A stretch of DNA of 24,993 nucleotides, taken from the NCBI GenBank assembly GCA_001795115.1, contig MGNI01000123.1, positions 9,153 to 34,145 on the forward strand, given 5' to 3'. Below are positions 5,892 to 13,353 of the stretch, one piece after another (positions within the stretch are counted from its first letter, which is position 1; each line of letters opens with the position of its first letter). The translations under genes were made by a program, and so were the position numbers. The notes beneath the pieces were generated by a model, which searched no databases, was not told the origin of the DNA, and saw nothing but the letters and a program-made list of their open reading frames with translations. The stretch comes from Chloroflexi bacterium RBG_16_48_8. Lineage in GTDB: Bacteria > Chloroflexota > Anaerolineae > Anaerolineales > E44-bin32.

Positions 5892-7082
5892 ATGTCTGCA
5901 CAAACCAAGATTCAATGGATCGAGGATGAACTCGAGAGTCTGCACGAATCCGGACTTTTCAATACCATCCGCACCCTAAGCTCACCTCAGGGCGCCTGGT
6001 TGAGGGTGGATGGACAGAAGGTCCTTAACTTCTGCTCCAATAATTATCTCGGATTGGCCAATCACCCTCACCTAAAAAAAGCTGCCCAGGACGCAATTGA
6101 AGCATTGGGGGTTGGGCCAGCTGCCGTACGATCGATTGCTGGAACCATGGATTTGCACCTCGAACTCGAGCGGCGCATGGCTGCATTTAAGGGAGTTGAA
6201 GCTGCTATTACCTTCCAGTCCGGTTTCAATGCCAATTTGGCTACTATTCCTGCTCTCGTCGACCAAGAGGATGTGATCTATTCAGATGAACTCAACCATG
6301 CCAGCATCATCGATGGCTCCCGACTTTCGCGAGCAAGGATCATCCGATATTTCCACTGTGATCCCCAGGATTTGCACCGCGTCATCGAAGAAAACAAGGA
6401 TCAGGGGTACAAACGAGCGCTTATCATCACGGATGGCGTTTTTAGCATGGATGGCGATGTCGCTCCCCTGGATAAAATTTATGAGATCGCAGATACGTAT
6501 GGCTACCTTCTCATGGTCGACGATGCTCATGGAGAGGGTGTGCTGGGCAGAGGAGGTCGAGGCATCGTGGATCACTATCACCTCCATGGGAAGGTTGATG
6601 TCGAGGTGGGGACCTTGTCAAAGGCATTCGGTGTGGTCGGAGGTGTGGTGGCTGGCAAGAAAACCGTTGTCGAGTGGTTGCGACAACGAGGCCGACCCTT
6701 CTTGTTTTCATCTGCTATGACAGTCCCCGACACTGCAGCCTGCCTTGCATCTCTGGATGTCTTGGAAAAATCCACCGAGCTCGTCGATCGACTTTGGGAA
6801 AATACAGGATATTTCAAGCGTGAGATGAAAAACCTGGGATTTGATACTGGGTTAAGCACCACTCCAATCACACCCATCATGTTAGGAGAGGCGCCCCTTG
6901 CTCAGCAGTTCAGTCGTCGACTGTTCGAAGAAGGGGTCTTCGCCATGGCAATCGGGTTCCCAACTGTTCCAAGGGGAAAGGCACGCATACGGGTGATGAT
7001 CTCAGCTTCTCATAACCAGGAGGATCTCGATCAAGGTTTGGAGAGATTCGAGAAAGTTGGCAAGGAATTGGGTGTTATCTAG
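5892..7082 (+). CDS. kbl: Glycine C-acetyltransferase / 2-amino-3-ketobutyrate CoA ligase family (alpha-oxoamine synthase)
   Basis: A 396-residue PLP enzyme of the alpha-oxoamine synthase family, which condenses an amino acid with an acyl-CoA. Landmarks are NFCSNNYLGLANHP near residue 45, SDELNHASIIDGSR, DDAHGEGVLGRGGRG with the cofactor Asp, and TLSKAFGVVGG with the PLP lysine at Lys244. The overall pattern fits Kbl (glycine + acetyl-CoA with 2-amino-3-oxobutyrate) better than BioF or ALA synthase, but no threonine dehydrogenase or biotin gene is adjacent to settle it. The start ATG 5892 follows AGAGG and gives the expected N-terminus (IQWIEDELESL). The frame also contains an upstream ATG that I reject. 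Confidence 0.88.
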   Translation: MSAQTKIQWIEDELESLHESGLFNTIRTLSSPQGAWLRVDGQKVLNFCSNNYLGLANHPHLKKAAQDAIEALGVGPAAVRSIAGTMDLHLELERRMAAFKGVEAAITFQSGFNANLATIPALVDQEDVIYSDELNHASIIDGSRLSRARIIRYFHCDPQDLHRVIEENKDQGYKRALIITDGVFSMDGDVAPLDKIYEIADTYGYLLMVDDAHGEGVLGRGGRGIVDHYHLHGKVDVEVGTLSKAFGVVGGVVAGKKTVVEWLRQRGRPFLFSSAMTVPDTAACLASLDVLEKSTELVDRLWENTGYFKREMKNLGFDTGLSTTPITPIMLGEAPLAQQFSRRLFEEGVFAMAIGFPTVPRGKARIRVMISASHNQEDLDQGLERFEKVGKELGVI

Positions 7083-7131
7083 TCCAATAAAGCTTTCCTA
7101 CTCACTTTGAACCCACGAAAATCACTAAAAA

Positions 7132-7160
7132 AAAGAGCCCGCGGTGCTTGCGGGCTCTTT
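7132..7160. terminator. Bidirectional intrinsic terminator
   Basis: An 11-bp perfect stem, AAAGAGCCCGC (7132-7142) with GCGGGCTCTTT (7150-7160), encloses a 7-base loop. The run of eight A immediately left of the stem (7127-7134) becomes a U tract for minus-strand transcripts. Plus-strand transcripts get a shorter CTCTTTAT tail. It lies between the converging ends of the Kbl-type gene and the small minus-strand gene. Confidence 0.9.
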
Positions 7161-7206
7161 ATGATCCCATTTGTTCGATTGGCTTTCACACGTTTATTCG
7201 AGAGGC

Positions 7207-7428
7207 TTATTTAAAAGAATCGTAATTAGGGTGCGTACCTGCCCAACAGCAGGCTGCCTTATCAAATAAGTTGCATTCCATCCCTTTTGAACAGCGGTGT
7301 CCTTCAATCCGAGGAGGCTGATCCATCAAAACCCCAGAAGGATAGACTATCCTTGCCTGCAGAAAGACCTCCTCATTGACGCGATCACAGAAGGAACGCT
7401 TTATTGGCTTCCAGAAGACATCTGCCAC
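7207..7428 (-). CDS. Small Cys-containing protein of unknown function
   Basis: A 73-residue protein that I cannot place in a named family with certainty. It starts at GTG 7428, with GGAGG 6 bases upstream, which strongly supports a real gene. The first half (VFWKPIKRSFCDRVNEEVFLQARIVYP) is mixed. The second half has spaced cysteines: HRCSKGMECNLFDKAACCW, followed by AGTHPNYDSF. The C-x7-C-x7-CC spacing could bind a metal or form disulfides. No signal peptide is visible. It is the last gene before the bidirectional terminator and has a 594-base gap upstream, so it is probably monocistronic. Confidence 0.7.
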   Translation of the reverse strand: MADVFWKPIKRSFCDRVNEEVFLQARIVYPSGVLMDQPPRIEGHRCSKGMECNLFDKAACCWAGTHPNYDSFK

Positions 7429-8022
7429 AGATAACCTCCGCTTATTTCGAAGACTTAATTTAACCCTATTTCGTCCGATTCTCCAAGGGTAGTACTATTG
7501 ATCCATCGAATACCGGATGAACTGCCATACTCACACACCCCAGATTGAAGCCCCCAGACGAATGACTCCCATGCAATGGATGTACGCCATCCTCAAAATC
7601 AGAAATTCACTCCATCATAAGTGCTTGGGCGATATCCATCCGATGAACTTCCCATCGGTGTAAACATCCCCATGCATCCAAGCTGGCTCCGAAGTATCTT
7701 CCCTCACCACCTATGCCTCCCAACACATTTCAAAAGCTTTTCCATTATCCTGTACCATTCCCTATCACTTGCTTCTGTCATTCAGGTTACTAACCGGGGA
7801 GAACTCGAAGAAAAAAGCCCTGGTCGGGCTCCGTTGAGAGTGCTGCTGCGATGTTGGCTGGGGGGTACCATGGGACCAGGACTTGGATCATTGTACTTAA
7901 TTGTGTTTTTTATCACTAGTGACAAAAGACAGGACTTTTCCCCTCAACTGGCTGAAGATTTCTATAAGAATGTCACACAAGAATCACGATCCTAAGACGG
8001 GAGGCTGATTTATAACGGAGAT
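7429..8022. other. Long intergenic region with a near-palindrome
   Basis: A 124-codon frame opens on the plus strand (7621-7995, GTG start) but has no ribosome site, no family and an unusual composition, so I do not call it. The sequence TTTTATCACTAGTGACAAAA at 7908-7927 is palindromic except for one position pair. CCTGGTC (7823-7829) can pair with GACCAGG (7874-7880), and AGCCCTGGTCGGGCT is a small hairpin. These hints of structure have no co-directional gene within 1.5 kb on the plus strand. It may be a decayed gene or leader. Confidence 0.4.
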
Positions 8023-8334
8023 TTAAAACTGGAAATTTCCACGCATCGGAACGACGCGTCGTTCATAGTTTTCCACGTATTCCAACAGTTTTTCCTCCAA
8101 TTGTTGAAAATCCTCGGAGGAGAGGATGTTATCCATCGTACTTCGATCCGGCGCGGAAAAACCCGTCAAGCGCAGGGGGTAGGCACCATAGGCAGTATGC
8201 CATGCCTCACACATTCGTAATCCAAGATATTCTAATGTTGGGACAAATTCTCCAAGGACATAATGGAAATAAGCCTCTTGTAGCTCTGGAACGGGATCGA
8301 AACTGAGGAGTAATTTAACCGCTTCTTGGTTCAT
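8023..8334 (-). CDS. Hypothetical protein downstream of the radical SAM gene
   Basis: A 103-residue acidic soluble protein with no named family that I recognise. The sequence runs from FDPVPELQEAYFHYVLGEFVP through MCEAWHTAYGAYPLRLTGF to the C-terminal YERRVVPMRGNFQF. The layout (helix, strand with aromatic residues, helix, strand) would suit a ferredoxin-like dimeric alpha/beta-barrel fold, which is inference. It starts at ATG 8334, 36 bases after the end of the radical SAM gene on the same strand, so the two are probably co-transcribed. The ribosome site is weak (GAGG is about 22 bases away). Confidence 0.7.
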   Translation of the reverse strand: MNQEAVKLLLSFDPVPELQEAYFHYVLGEFVPTLEYLGLRMCEAWHTAYGAYPLRLTGFSAPDRSTMDNILSSEDFQQLEEKLLEYVENYERRVVPMRGNFQF

Positions 8335-8370
8335 AGAATCTGATTTAATATTGGTACCTCACGAAACAAC

Positions 8371-9498
8371 TTACCTTACCGTCCTTGGTCTACGTCCAAA
8401 CAAATCCAAGCGAGAGCCTGCCTGAACACTAGAAGGATCACTCGGCCATACACCCGCAATTTTAGTATCGCATTTGGGACAAGTCCCATCCGAAGTTATA
8501 TGATAACTAAGGATGACATAACCCAACCGTTCAATTAACATTTTGCCGCACTTTGGACAGAAAGTATTTTCATAGGAATCTACGCTTCCCGGAAGGTTAC
8601 CCGCATAAACATAGTGCAATCCGGCCTCCTGTCCAATCTCAGCTGCACGGATAAGGGTCTGTATAGTGGTATTGGGAGGATCTGTCATCTTATAATTTTT
8701 ATGGAAGGCGGTCACATGCCAGGGGATATCTGGAGAAACGGAAACCAGGTATCGAGCTGCATCCATCAATTCTTCATTGCTGTCGTTGAAGCCCGGCACA
8801 ACCAATGTGACCACCTCAACCCAGAAGTCCATCTCCTTTGCCAATCGGATGGTATCCAGGATATTTTGCAGCACACCCCCAAGCTGACGATATTGCTTAT
8901 CTTGCATGGTTTTCAGATCGATCTTGAAGCCTTTCATCGTCGGTCGAAGAGCTTTGAGAACCTCTGGAGTAGCATTCCCATTGGATACGTAGGCACATAA
9001 CATCCCGGCTTCCTTTGCTTCCTTGAAAACCGCCAGTGCCCATTCCGAAGTTATGAGCGGTTCGTTGTAGGTAGAGGCAACAACACCCGCCTTCATCCTT
9101 CGACCGTAATTCACCAACTCTTCAGGGGTGATCCGCTTAACATAGCTGCCAGCAAAATCTGAAGCAGAATCTCTCAAGGCTTGAGAGCTCACCCAATTCT
9201 GGCAATAAGAGCAATGAAAATCACATCCCAGCATCCCAAAGCTTAAAGCCTCAGATCCTGGGAAGAGATGAAAGAAGGGTTTCTTCTCAATAGGATCGCA
9301 TTGCAAAGCGCCCACGTAGCCGAAAGGGACGTGTAATTCTCCATCCCTATTGAATCGGACCTGACAGATCCCGCGACGACCGGGCCGGATGAAGCAGCGA
9401 TGTCCGCATGCGTAACATCGCACCGCATCTTCGGGCAGGGTTTCATAAAACTGACCCGACATAGTCAGGTTGTCAAGAACTTCCGACAAAGTTTCCAT
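8371..9498 (-). CDS. AmmeMemoRadiSam-system radical SAM enzyme
   Basis: A 375-residue radical SAM protein. The 4Fe-4S motif is Cys92-x3-Cys96-x2-Cys99 (GCDFHCSYCQNW). An N-terminal Cys cluster, RCYACGHRC plus GIC at residues 28-45, and the run FGYVGALQCDPIEKKPF are typical of this PflA-like subgroup, which is known from genomes that also carry AMMECR1 and MEMO domains. A C-terminal zinc-ribbon-like pair, FCPKCGK and TCPKCD, follows. The substrate is unknown, and no AMMECR1 or MEMO gene is in the window. Longer starts exist at 9513 and 9570, but the first lies in the TATAAT box and the second overlaps the mobA start, so ATG 9498 is preferred. Confidence 0.88.
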   Translation of the reverse strand: METLSEVLDNLTMSGQFYETLPEDAVRCYACGHRCFIRPGRRGICQVRFNRDGELHVPFGYVGALQCDPIEKKPFFHLFPGSEALSFGMLGCDFHCSYCQNWVSSQALRDSASDFAGSYVKRITPEELVNYGRRMKAGVVASTYNEPLITSEWALAVFKEAKEAGMLCAYVSNGNATPEVLKALRPTMKGFKIDLKTMQDKQYRQLGGVLQNILDTIRLAKEMDFWVEVVTLVVPGFNDSNEELMDAARYLVSVSPDIPWHVTAFHKNYKMTDPPNTTIQTLIRAAEIGQEAGLHYVYAGNLPGSVDSYENTFCPKCGKMLIERLGYVILSYHITSDGTCPKCDTKIAGVWPSDPSSVQAGSRLDLFGRRPRTVR

Positions 9499-9511
9499 AG
9501 CCCTTGGAATC

Positions 9512-9553
9512 ATTATACCCCTCTTCACAGAGCGAGAGAGTGAAAGGTAGAAT
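9512..9553. promoter_or_regulatory. Divergent, nearly leaderless promoters for mobA and the radical SAM gene
   Basis: Plus strand: TTCACA (9524-9529), an 18-base spacer and TAGAAT (9548-9553), with the mobA ATG at 9560, about where transcription should begin. Minus strand: TATAAT (9517-9512) with ATG at 9498, leaving at most a 7-8 base leader. Neither start codon has a Shine-Dalgarno sequence. The two promoters interleave within 61 bases, so the genes may compete for polymerase. Confidence 0.55.
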
Positions 9554-9559
9554 GTTGCT

Positions 9560-10165
9560 ATGTTAACCATTTCGATTCAAGCTGGCGGTCAATCACTGCG
9601 GATGGGCCGCGATAAAGCCCTGGTGCATATGGCAGGCAAGCCGCTTATTGAGCACGTCCTTGAACAAATAGAAGGTTTGGGGGACGAGATCTTAATCACA
9701 ACCAACGACCCTGAAGCCTTTGCCTATTTAGGCATCCGCTTGGAGAGTGACCCGATCCCGGGAGCTGGATCGCTGGCAGGATTGCATACTGCCCTGAAAG
9801 CTGCTCACAATTCCCATACGCTTGTGCTTGCCTGTGACATGCCATTCGTAAGCCGCCCATTGCTCGATTTCATGGTCGAGCTTGCTCCGCAGACGGACAT
9901 TATCGTCCCACTTCGCGACGGATATTTCGAACCCATGCATGCTATCTACAGCCAGATGTGTCTGGCTCCCATCGAAGCCGCTCTCAGGGAGGGCAACACG
10001 CGTGTCATCAGTTTTTACGATCACGTCCAAGTCCGTATCATTGATGAAACAGAATTAGCCAGATATGATCCTCGAGGGATGAGCTTCTTCAATGTCAACA
10101 CGCTTGAGGATCTTGCTCATGCTGAGGATTATCTTCGTGAGCTCTCTGATACGAAGGGTAAATGA
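9560..10165 (+). CDS. mobA: Molybdenum cofactor guanylyltransferase MobA
   Basis: A 201-residue nucleotidyltransferase. It joins GMP from GTP to molybdopterin to make the bis-MGD/MGD cofactor used by enzymes of the DMSO reductase family. The N-terminal GTP-binding loop is IQAGGQSLRMGRDKAL (residues 6-21), with the invariant GG, RMG and DK. GAGSLAGLHTAL, the metal-binding LACDMPF and the C-terminal FFNVNTLEDL are all characteristic. The length fits the family. No other molybdenum gene is adjacent, although MobA-like and MocA-like paralogues cannot be wholly separated by motif. The promoter is almost on the ATG, implying leaderless translation. The next gene begins 74 bases later with its own ribosome site. 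Confidence 0.88.
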   Translation: MLTISIQAGGQSLRMGRDKALVHMAGKPLIEHVLEQIEGLGDEILITTNDPEAFAYLGIRLESDPIPGAGSLAGLHTALKAAHNSHTLVLACDMPFVSRPLLDFMVELAPQTDIIVPLRDGYFEPMHAIYSQMCLAPIEAALREGNTRVISFYDHVQVRIIDETELARYDPRGMSFFNVNTLEDLAHAEDYLRELSDTKGK

Positions 10166-10239
10166 AGGGTGGAAAACGGAACACCATGTCAGTTTTTCAC
10201 CAATCCCCCAAAAATTGCAGATAATCCTGGAGGTTGTTT

Positions 10240-11493
10240 GTGCCACACACAGTTGAAGAACTCCGCGCCCAATTCCCCGCATTAAAAAGCGGTCGGATTT
10301 TCTTTGATGGACCGGGTGGAACCCAAGTCCCTCAACAAGTGATCGATCGGATGCAAGAATACTTCATCCATAGGAATGCCAACCATGGCGGTGCTTTCTC
10401 AACCAGCAGATTGTCTGATGATCTGATTCAAGAAACACGAGAAGCTTTAGCCATATTCTTGAACGCCTCCAGACCTGAAGAGATCGTGTTTGGGGCGAAT
10501 ATGACCTCGCTAACCCTTTCCCTCAGTCGGACCATTGCCCGTACGCTTAGACCTGGCGATGAGATCCTCGTTAGCCGGCTCGATCATGATGCCAACATCT
10601 CACCCTGGTTACATATTGCCCAAGAAAGGGAATGCAAGGTCCGTTGGCTTGATTTGGATATCGAGGATTGCACCCTGAGGATGGACCAGCTTGACTCTCT
10701 CTTGAATGATCGAACCCGCCTAGTCGCAGTCAGTTATGCCTCCAATGCCGTTGGTACCATAAACCCTGTTGGTGAAATCATTGAGCAAGCCCACAATGTT
10801 GGTGCCCTTTGCTACATCGATGCTGTGCACTACGCCCCGCACGGTCCCATCGATGTTCAATCCCTGGATTGTGACTTCCTTGTCGTATCTGCTTACAAAT
10901 TCTTTGGACCGCATGTGGGCATTCTCTATGGCAAATATGGGCTTCTTGAAGGATTAGAGCCTTACAAAGTCCGCCCTGCCCCCCAGATACCCCCGGGCAA
11001 ATTTGAGACAGGAACCAGTAATTTTGAAGGAATCGCAGGTGTGCTGGGAGCATTGGAATATCTTGTCCAAACGAAGGATGTTTTTAACACACAGGATAAG
11101 AAACCAAACCCCGAAAACAAAGCCAGAGAAGAGTGGAACCCCAGGCATGCCATGAAGGCAATCCAGGAATACGAGAAGACCCTGACGAAAAACCTCCTCC
11201 AAAAGCTAGAGGCCACCCCGGGGTTACGTATTTGGGGATTGACGGAACCTGACACCATCGACCAACGAGTACCGACGGTTTCTTTCACGTTGGATGGTTT
11301 TCACCCCCGACAAATCGCTGAAAAACTTGGTCGAGAAGGTATACAGGTTTGGGATGGTAACTATTACGCTTTGGCTGTCACTGAGAGATTGGGTTTAGAG
11401 GATACCGGGGGAATGGTGCGAGTAGGACTTGTTCACTACAACACTTTGGAGGAAATTGAACGACTCGGTGAAGCCCTGAAAACACTTGGATAA
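10240..11493 (+). CDS. Class V aminotransferase, 'cysteine desulfurase-like' (VC1184 type), without the usual Cys loop
   Basis: A 417-residue PLP protein of aminotransferase class V. FFDGPGGTQVPQQV near the start, NMTSLTLSLSRTI, YIDAVHYAPHGPID and SAYKFFGPHVG with the PLP lysine Lys220 match the group named cysteine desulfurase-like (VC1184). In SufS/IscS the sulfur-accepting Cys sits in a loop such as 'RxGxHCAxP'. The matching place here reads VWDGNYYALAVTERLG with no Cys. Sulfur transfer is therefore doubtful; a lyase, racemase or transaminase reaction is as likely. GTG 10240 is preferred because GGAGG ends 6 bases before it; an in-frame TTG at 10234 touches the site. Confidence 0.83.
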   Translation: MPHTVEELRAQFPALKSGRIFFDGPGGTQVPQQVIDRMQEYFIHRNANHGGAFSTSRLSDDLIQETREALAIFLNASRPEEIVFGANMTSLTLSLSRTIARTLRPGDEILVSRLDHDANISPWLHIAQERECKVRWLDLDIEDCTLRMDQLDSLLNDRTRLVAVSYASNAVGTINPVGEIIEQAHNVGALCYIDAVHYAPHGPIDVQSLDCDFLVVSAYKFFGPHVGILYGKYGLLEGLEPYKVRPAPQIPPGKFETGTSNFEGIAGVLGALEYLVQTKDVFNTQDKKPNPENKAREEWNPRHAMKAIQEYEKTLTKNLLQKLEATPGLRIWGLTEPDTIDQRVPTVSFTLDGFHPRQIAEKLGREGIQVWDGNYYALAVTERLGLEDTGGMVRVGLVHYNTLEEIERLGEALKTLG

Positions 11494-11951
11494 GCCACGT
11501 TATTAAAAAGACTGAGCAGACATCTAGATGAGGGGGGCACCCAGATGTCCGCCCATCAACGAATACTATAATAACAAAGGCACATATCGTCAAGACGTAC
11601 CCATGTCCTGTCTGGAAAATGTAAGGTGTTAGCCCTCAGCCTTAAAATGGACCCTTAGCTACGTCATTCAATCTATCCATCACGATCTGCTCCTTAACTT
11701 CTCTATCGACACAACAGTGCTAAGAAAGAGGGAAGGGCTACCACCAGAATAGGTCAACAGGATGACGCCTTCACCCAATTCTTTAAGTTAGGGCTGATAA
11801 CACAAAAAATTGCCATGAACACCATAGCGCTTCTCTGCACTGGTGAGGATTCAGATCTGATGATATCCGTCATGGGAAACGGGAAGGATTCCACTTAGGG
11901 ATTAGGGCTGCTCCACCTTAGACTAGGACTGTATTAAATAGGAAATGTGAA
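11494..11951. other. Intergenic, no gene seen
   Basis: No protein or RNA gene was recognised. GACATCT (11519-11525) and AGATGTC (11543-11549) can form a 7-bp stem just after the aminotransferase stop, but there is no following T run. TATAAT occurs at 11567-11572 without a convincing -35. TGTATTAAAT at about 11930-11939 could be an extended -10 for the next gene, whose ATG is at 11952. Confidence 0.45.
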
Positions 11952-12428
11952 ATGACGCAATCCTTTGATCTGGGGAAGGTACCTTTCTTTACAGGCTTAT
12001 CCAAACAGGATGTCGAACTTCTTTCGAAGAAATTTGCTCCTGTTTCTTGCCCGTGTGGAACGGTGATATTTCGTCAGGGGGATAATGCTAACCGTTTGTA
12101 CATCCTTCTCTCCGGTCACGTATCGATACAGTTCAAACCCCATGATGGGGAGGTCATTCCTGTAGCTGAAATCTCAACAGGGGATGTCTTTGGATGGTCA
12201 GCAGCTTTAGGAAGAGCCGTCTATACTTCCTGTGCTGTAACGACTTCAGACAGCAAAGCTCTCAGCATCCGTGGTCAAGACCTACGTGATCTCTGCAAGA
12301 CCCACCCTGAAACGGGTGTGCTCATCCTTGAACGACTGGCTGCTGTGATTGCCGAGCGCTTGAAGAATACACATCAAAAAGTTGTAGAGTTGCTATGGCA
12401 GGGTGTAAACTCACACCCTACAACGTAG
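11952..12428 (+). CDS. Cyclic-nucleotide-binding-fold protein without DNA-binding domain
   Basis: A 158-residue protein made of one Crp-type beta-roll (residues about 10-125) and a short C-terminal helix (about 126-150). There is no helix-turn-helix, so it is not a Crp/Fnr transcription factor. FRQGDNANRLYILLSGHVSI and ISTGDVFGWSAALG follow the cNMP-domain pattern. In the phosphate-binding cassette the normal 'GE(L/I)A...R(T/S)A' is FGWSAALGRAVYTSCAV (80-96): Trp replaces the ribose-binding Glu and the Arg is displaced. Binding of cAMP or cGMP is therefore unlikely. It may be a small regulatory subunit. It is 27 bases upstream of the Nfu gene, so the two may be linked functionally. Confidence 0.83.
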   Translation: MTQSFDLGKVPFFTGLSKQDVELLSKKFAPVSCPCGTVIFRQGDNANRLYILLSGHVSIQFKPHDGEVIPVAEISTGDVFGWSAALGRAVYTSCAVTTSDSKALSIRGQDLRDLCKTHPETGVLILERLAAVIAERLKNTHQKVVELLWQGVNSHPTT

Positions 12429-12455
12429 GATACAATAGGAGATGTGAGGCATACA

Positions 12456-12719
12456 ATGGCTGCTGAAATAACCCACAATCATGATGTCAACGCTTCCCCT
12501 GAGAAGCGCATGCGCGCTTTGATCGATGTGGTCAGTTCCTATATTGAGCATTATCATGGTGGTTGGGTTCGAATGGTCGATTTCGATGGCAAAGTGCTGA
12601 AGGTTGAAATGGGAGGTGCCTGCCAAGGCTGCAGCCTCTCAGAGACGACTCTCCATGGTTGGGTGGAGGGAGCTGTACGTCAATTTTTCCCTGATATTGA
12701 TCGCATCGAAGCTGTCTGA
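12456..12719 (+). CDS. NifU-like C-terminal (Nfu) iron-sulfur scaffold
   Basis: An 87-residue single Nfu domain. Nfu proteins hold a 4Fe-4S cluster between two subunits and pass it to apo-proteins. The motif is Cys56-x2-Cys59 in GGACQGCSLSETTL, followed by the helix WVEGAVRQFFPDIDRIEAV; it differs from the common 'GxCxGCPxSxxTL' by Ser in place of Pro. GAGG ends 6 bases before ATG 12456. An in-frame GTG at 12444 is a less likely start. TACAAT (12431-12436) just upstream might be an internal -10. It sits after the cyclic-nucleotide-fold gene and ends 25 bases from the convergent DNPH1-like gene. Confidence 0.87.
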   Translation: MAAEITHNHDVNASPEKRMRALIDVVSSYIEHYHGGWVRMVDFDGKVLKVEMGGACQGCSLSETTLHGWVEGAVRQFFPDIDRIEAV

Positions 12720-12744
12720 ACGATAGCAAATTTCCCCAGCCGGA

Positions 12745-13170
12745 TCAGTCACCTCTAAGGCGATCGATAAAGGAGTCAACCATGTCCGGCACCTGGAAGT
12801 TATGATCATAGGTGTCTAAAGTGATATTCGGAGAATCGTTGCCGACAATCATTTTGGATACATTTACCCCCTGCTTATAACAGCATAAAACCGGCTTTCC
12901 CAGACCTAATGCATAAGCAATCTCATATCCAACACCATGAGAAGGCGTGCTCACCTCAGCGATAACGGCATCACAATGATCAATCCATTCGATGTCGCGA
13001 TGGTAAACTTCTTTCGCATCGATAACCTTCTCGACCTCCATTACCCCAGGGCTCGCTAAGTGCGCTGTTGGAACTTCATAACCACACTTAAGCAAATGCT
13101 TAACAATGAGACGATAAACTTCCTCATATTCTCGACCACCGGTTAAAGAACATGAAAAATAGACCTTCAT
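12745..13170 (-). CDS. 2'-deoxynucleoside 5'-phosphate N-hydrolase (DNPH1/RCL-like)
   Basis: A 141-residue protein of the nucleoside 2-deoxyribosyltransferase fold. The start MKVYFSCSLTGG binds the phosphate/sugar in this family, and the motif AEVSTPSHGVGYEIAYALGLGKPVLC contains Glu83 (GYE), the expected nucleophile. DNPH1 enzymes split the N-glycosidic bond of 2'-deoxynucleoside monophosphates, clearing abnormal nucleotides. The start at 13170 is chosen by homology, since the sequence before it (from 13236) is not conserved in the family; GGAG lies 9 bases upstream. It follows pheT by 183 bases on the same strand and may be a distal member of that transcript. A related deoxyribosyltransferase activity is the alternative. 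Confidence 0.83.
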   Translation of the reverse strand: MKVYFSCSLTGGREYEEVYRLIVKHLLKCGYEVPTAHLASPGVMEVEKVIDAKEVYHRDIEWIDHCDAVIAEVSTPSHGVGYEIAYALGLGKPVLCCYKQGVNVSKMIVGNDSPNITLDTYDHNFQVPDMVDSFIDRLRGD

Positions 13171-13353
13171 GAGCATTTTCTCCACTGGGCAGGTACGGTC
13201 AAGGTAACCAATGTAAAAATCCAAGGATGATCGCAAAACCAGCCCTAGATGTGTTCATCCACAATATGTCTCTTCGAGCTTGTACTCAAATACAGACTGG
13301 ATTTGTCCTTCCGATACTCCATTATAGAAGGAGATGTGTACGCCAACTCGATC

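Noticed and set aside
7790..7900. Possible second T-box (GGGGGGTACCATGGGACC resembles the T-box core)
   Set aside because: The core differs from GGTGGTACCGCGG at key positions, there is no attenuator with a T run, and no aminoacylation or amino-acid gene follows on that strand.
7621..7995. 124-codon plus-strand frame in the long intergenic gap
   Set aside because: GTG start without ribosome site, no domain, and no plus-strand gene context; most likely a chance frame.
11519..11549. Stem after the class V aminotransferase gene as a terminator
   Set aside because: Only 7 bp, a 17-base loop and no T run on either side.
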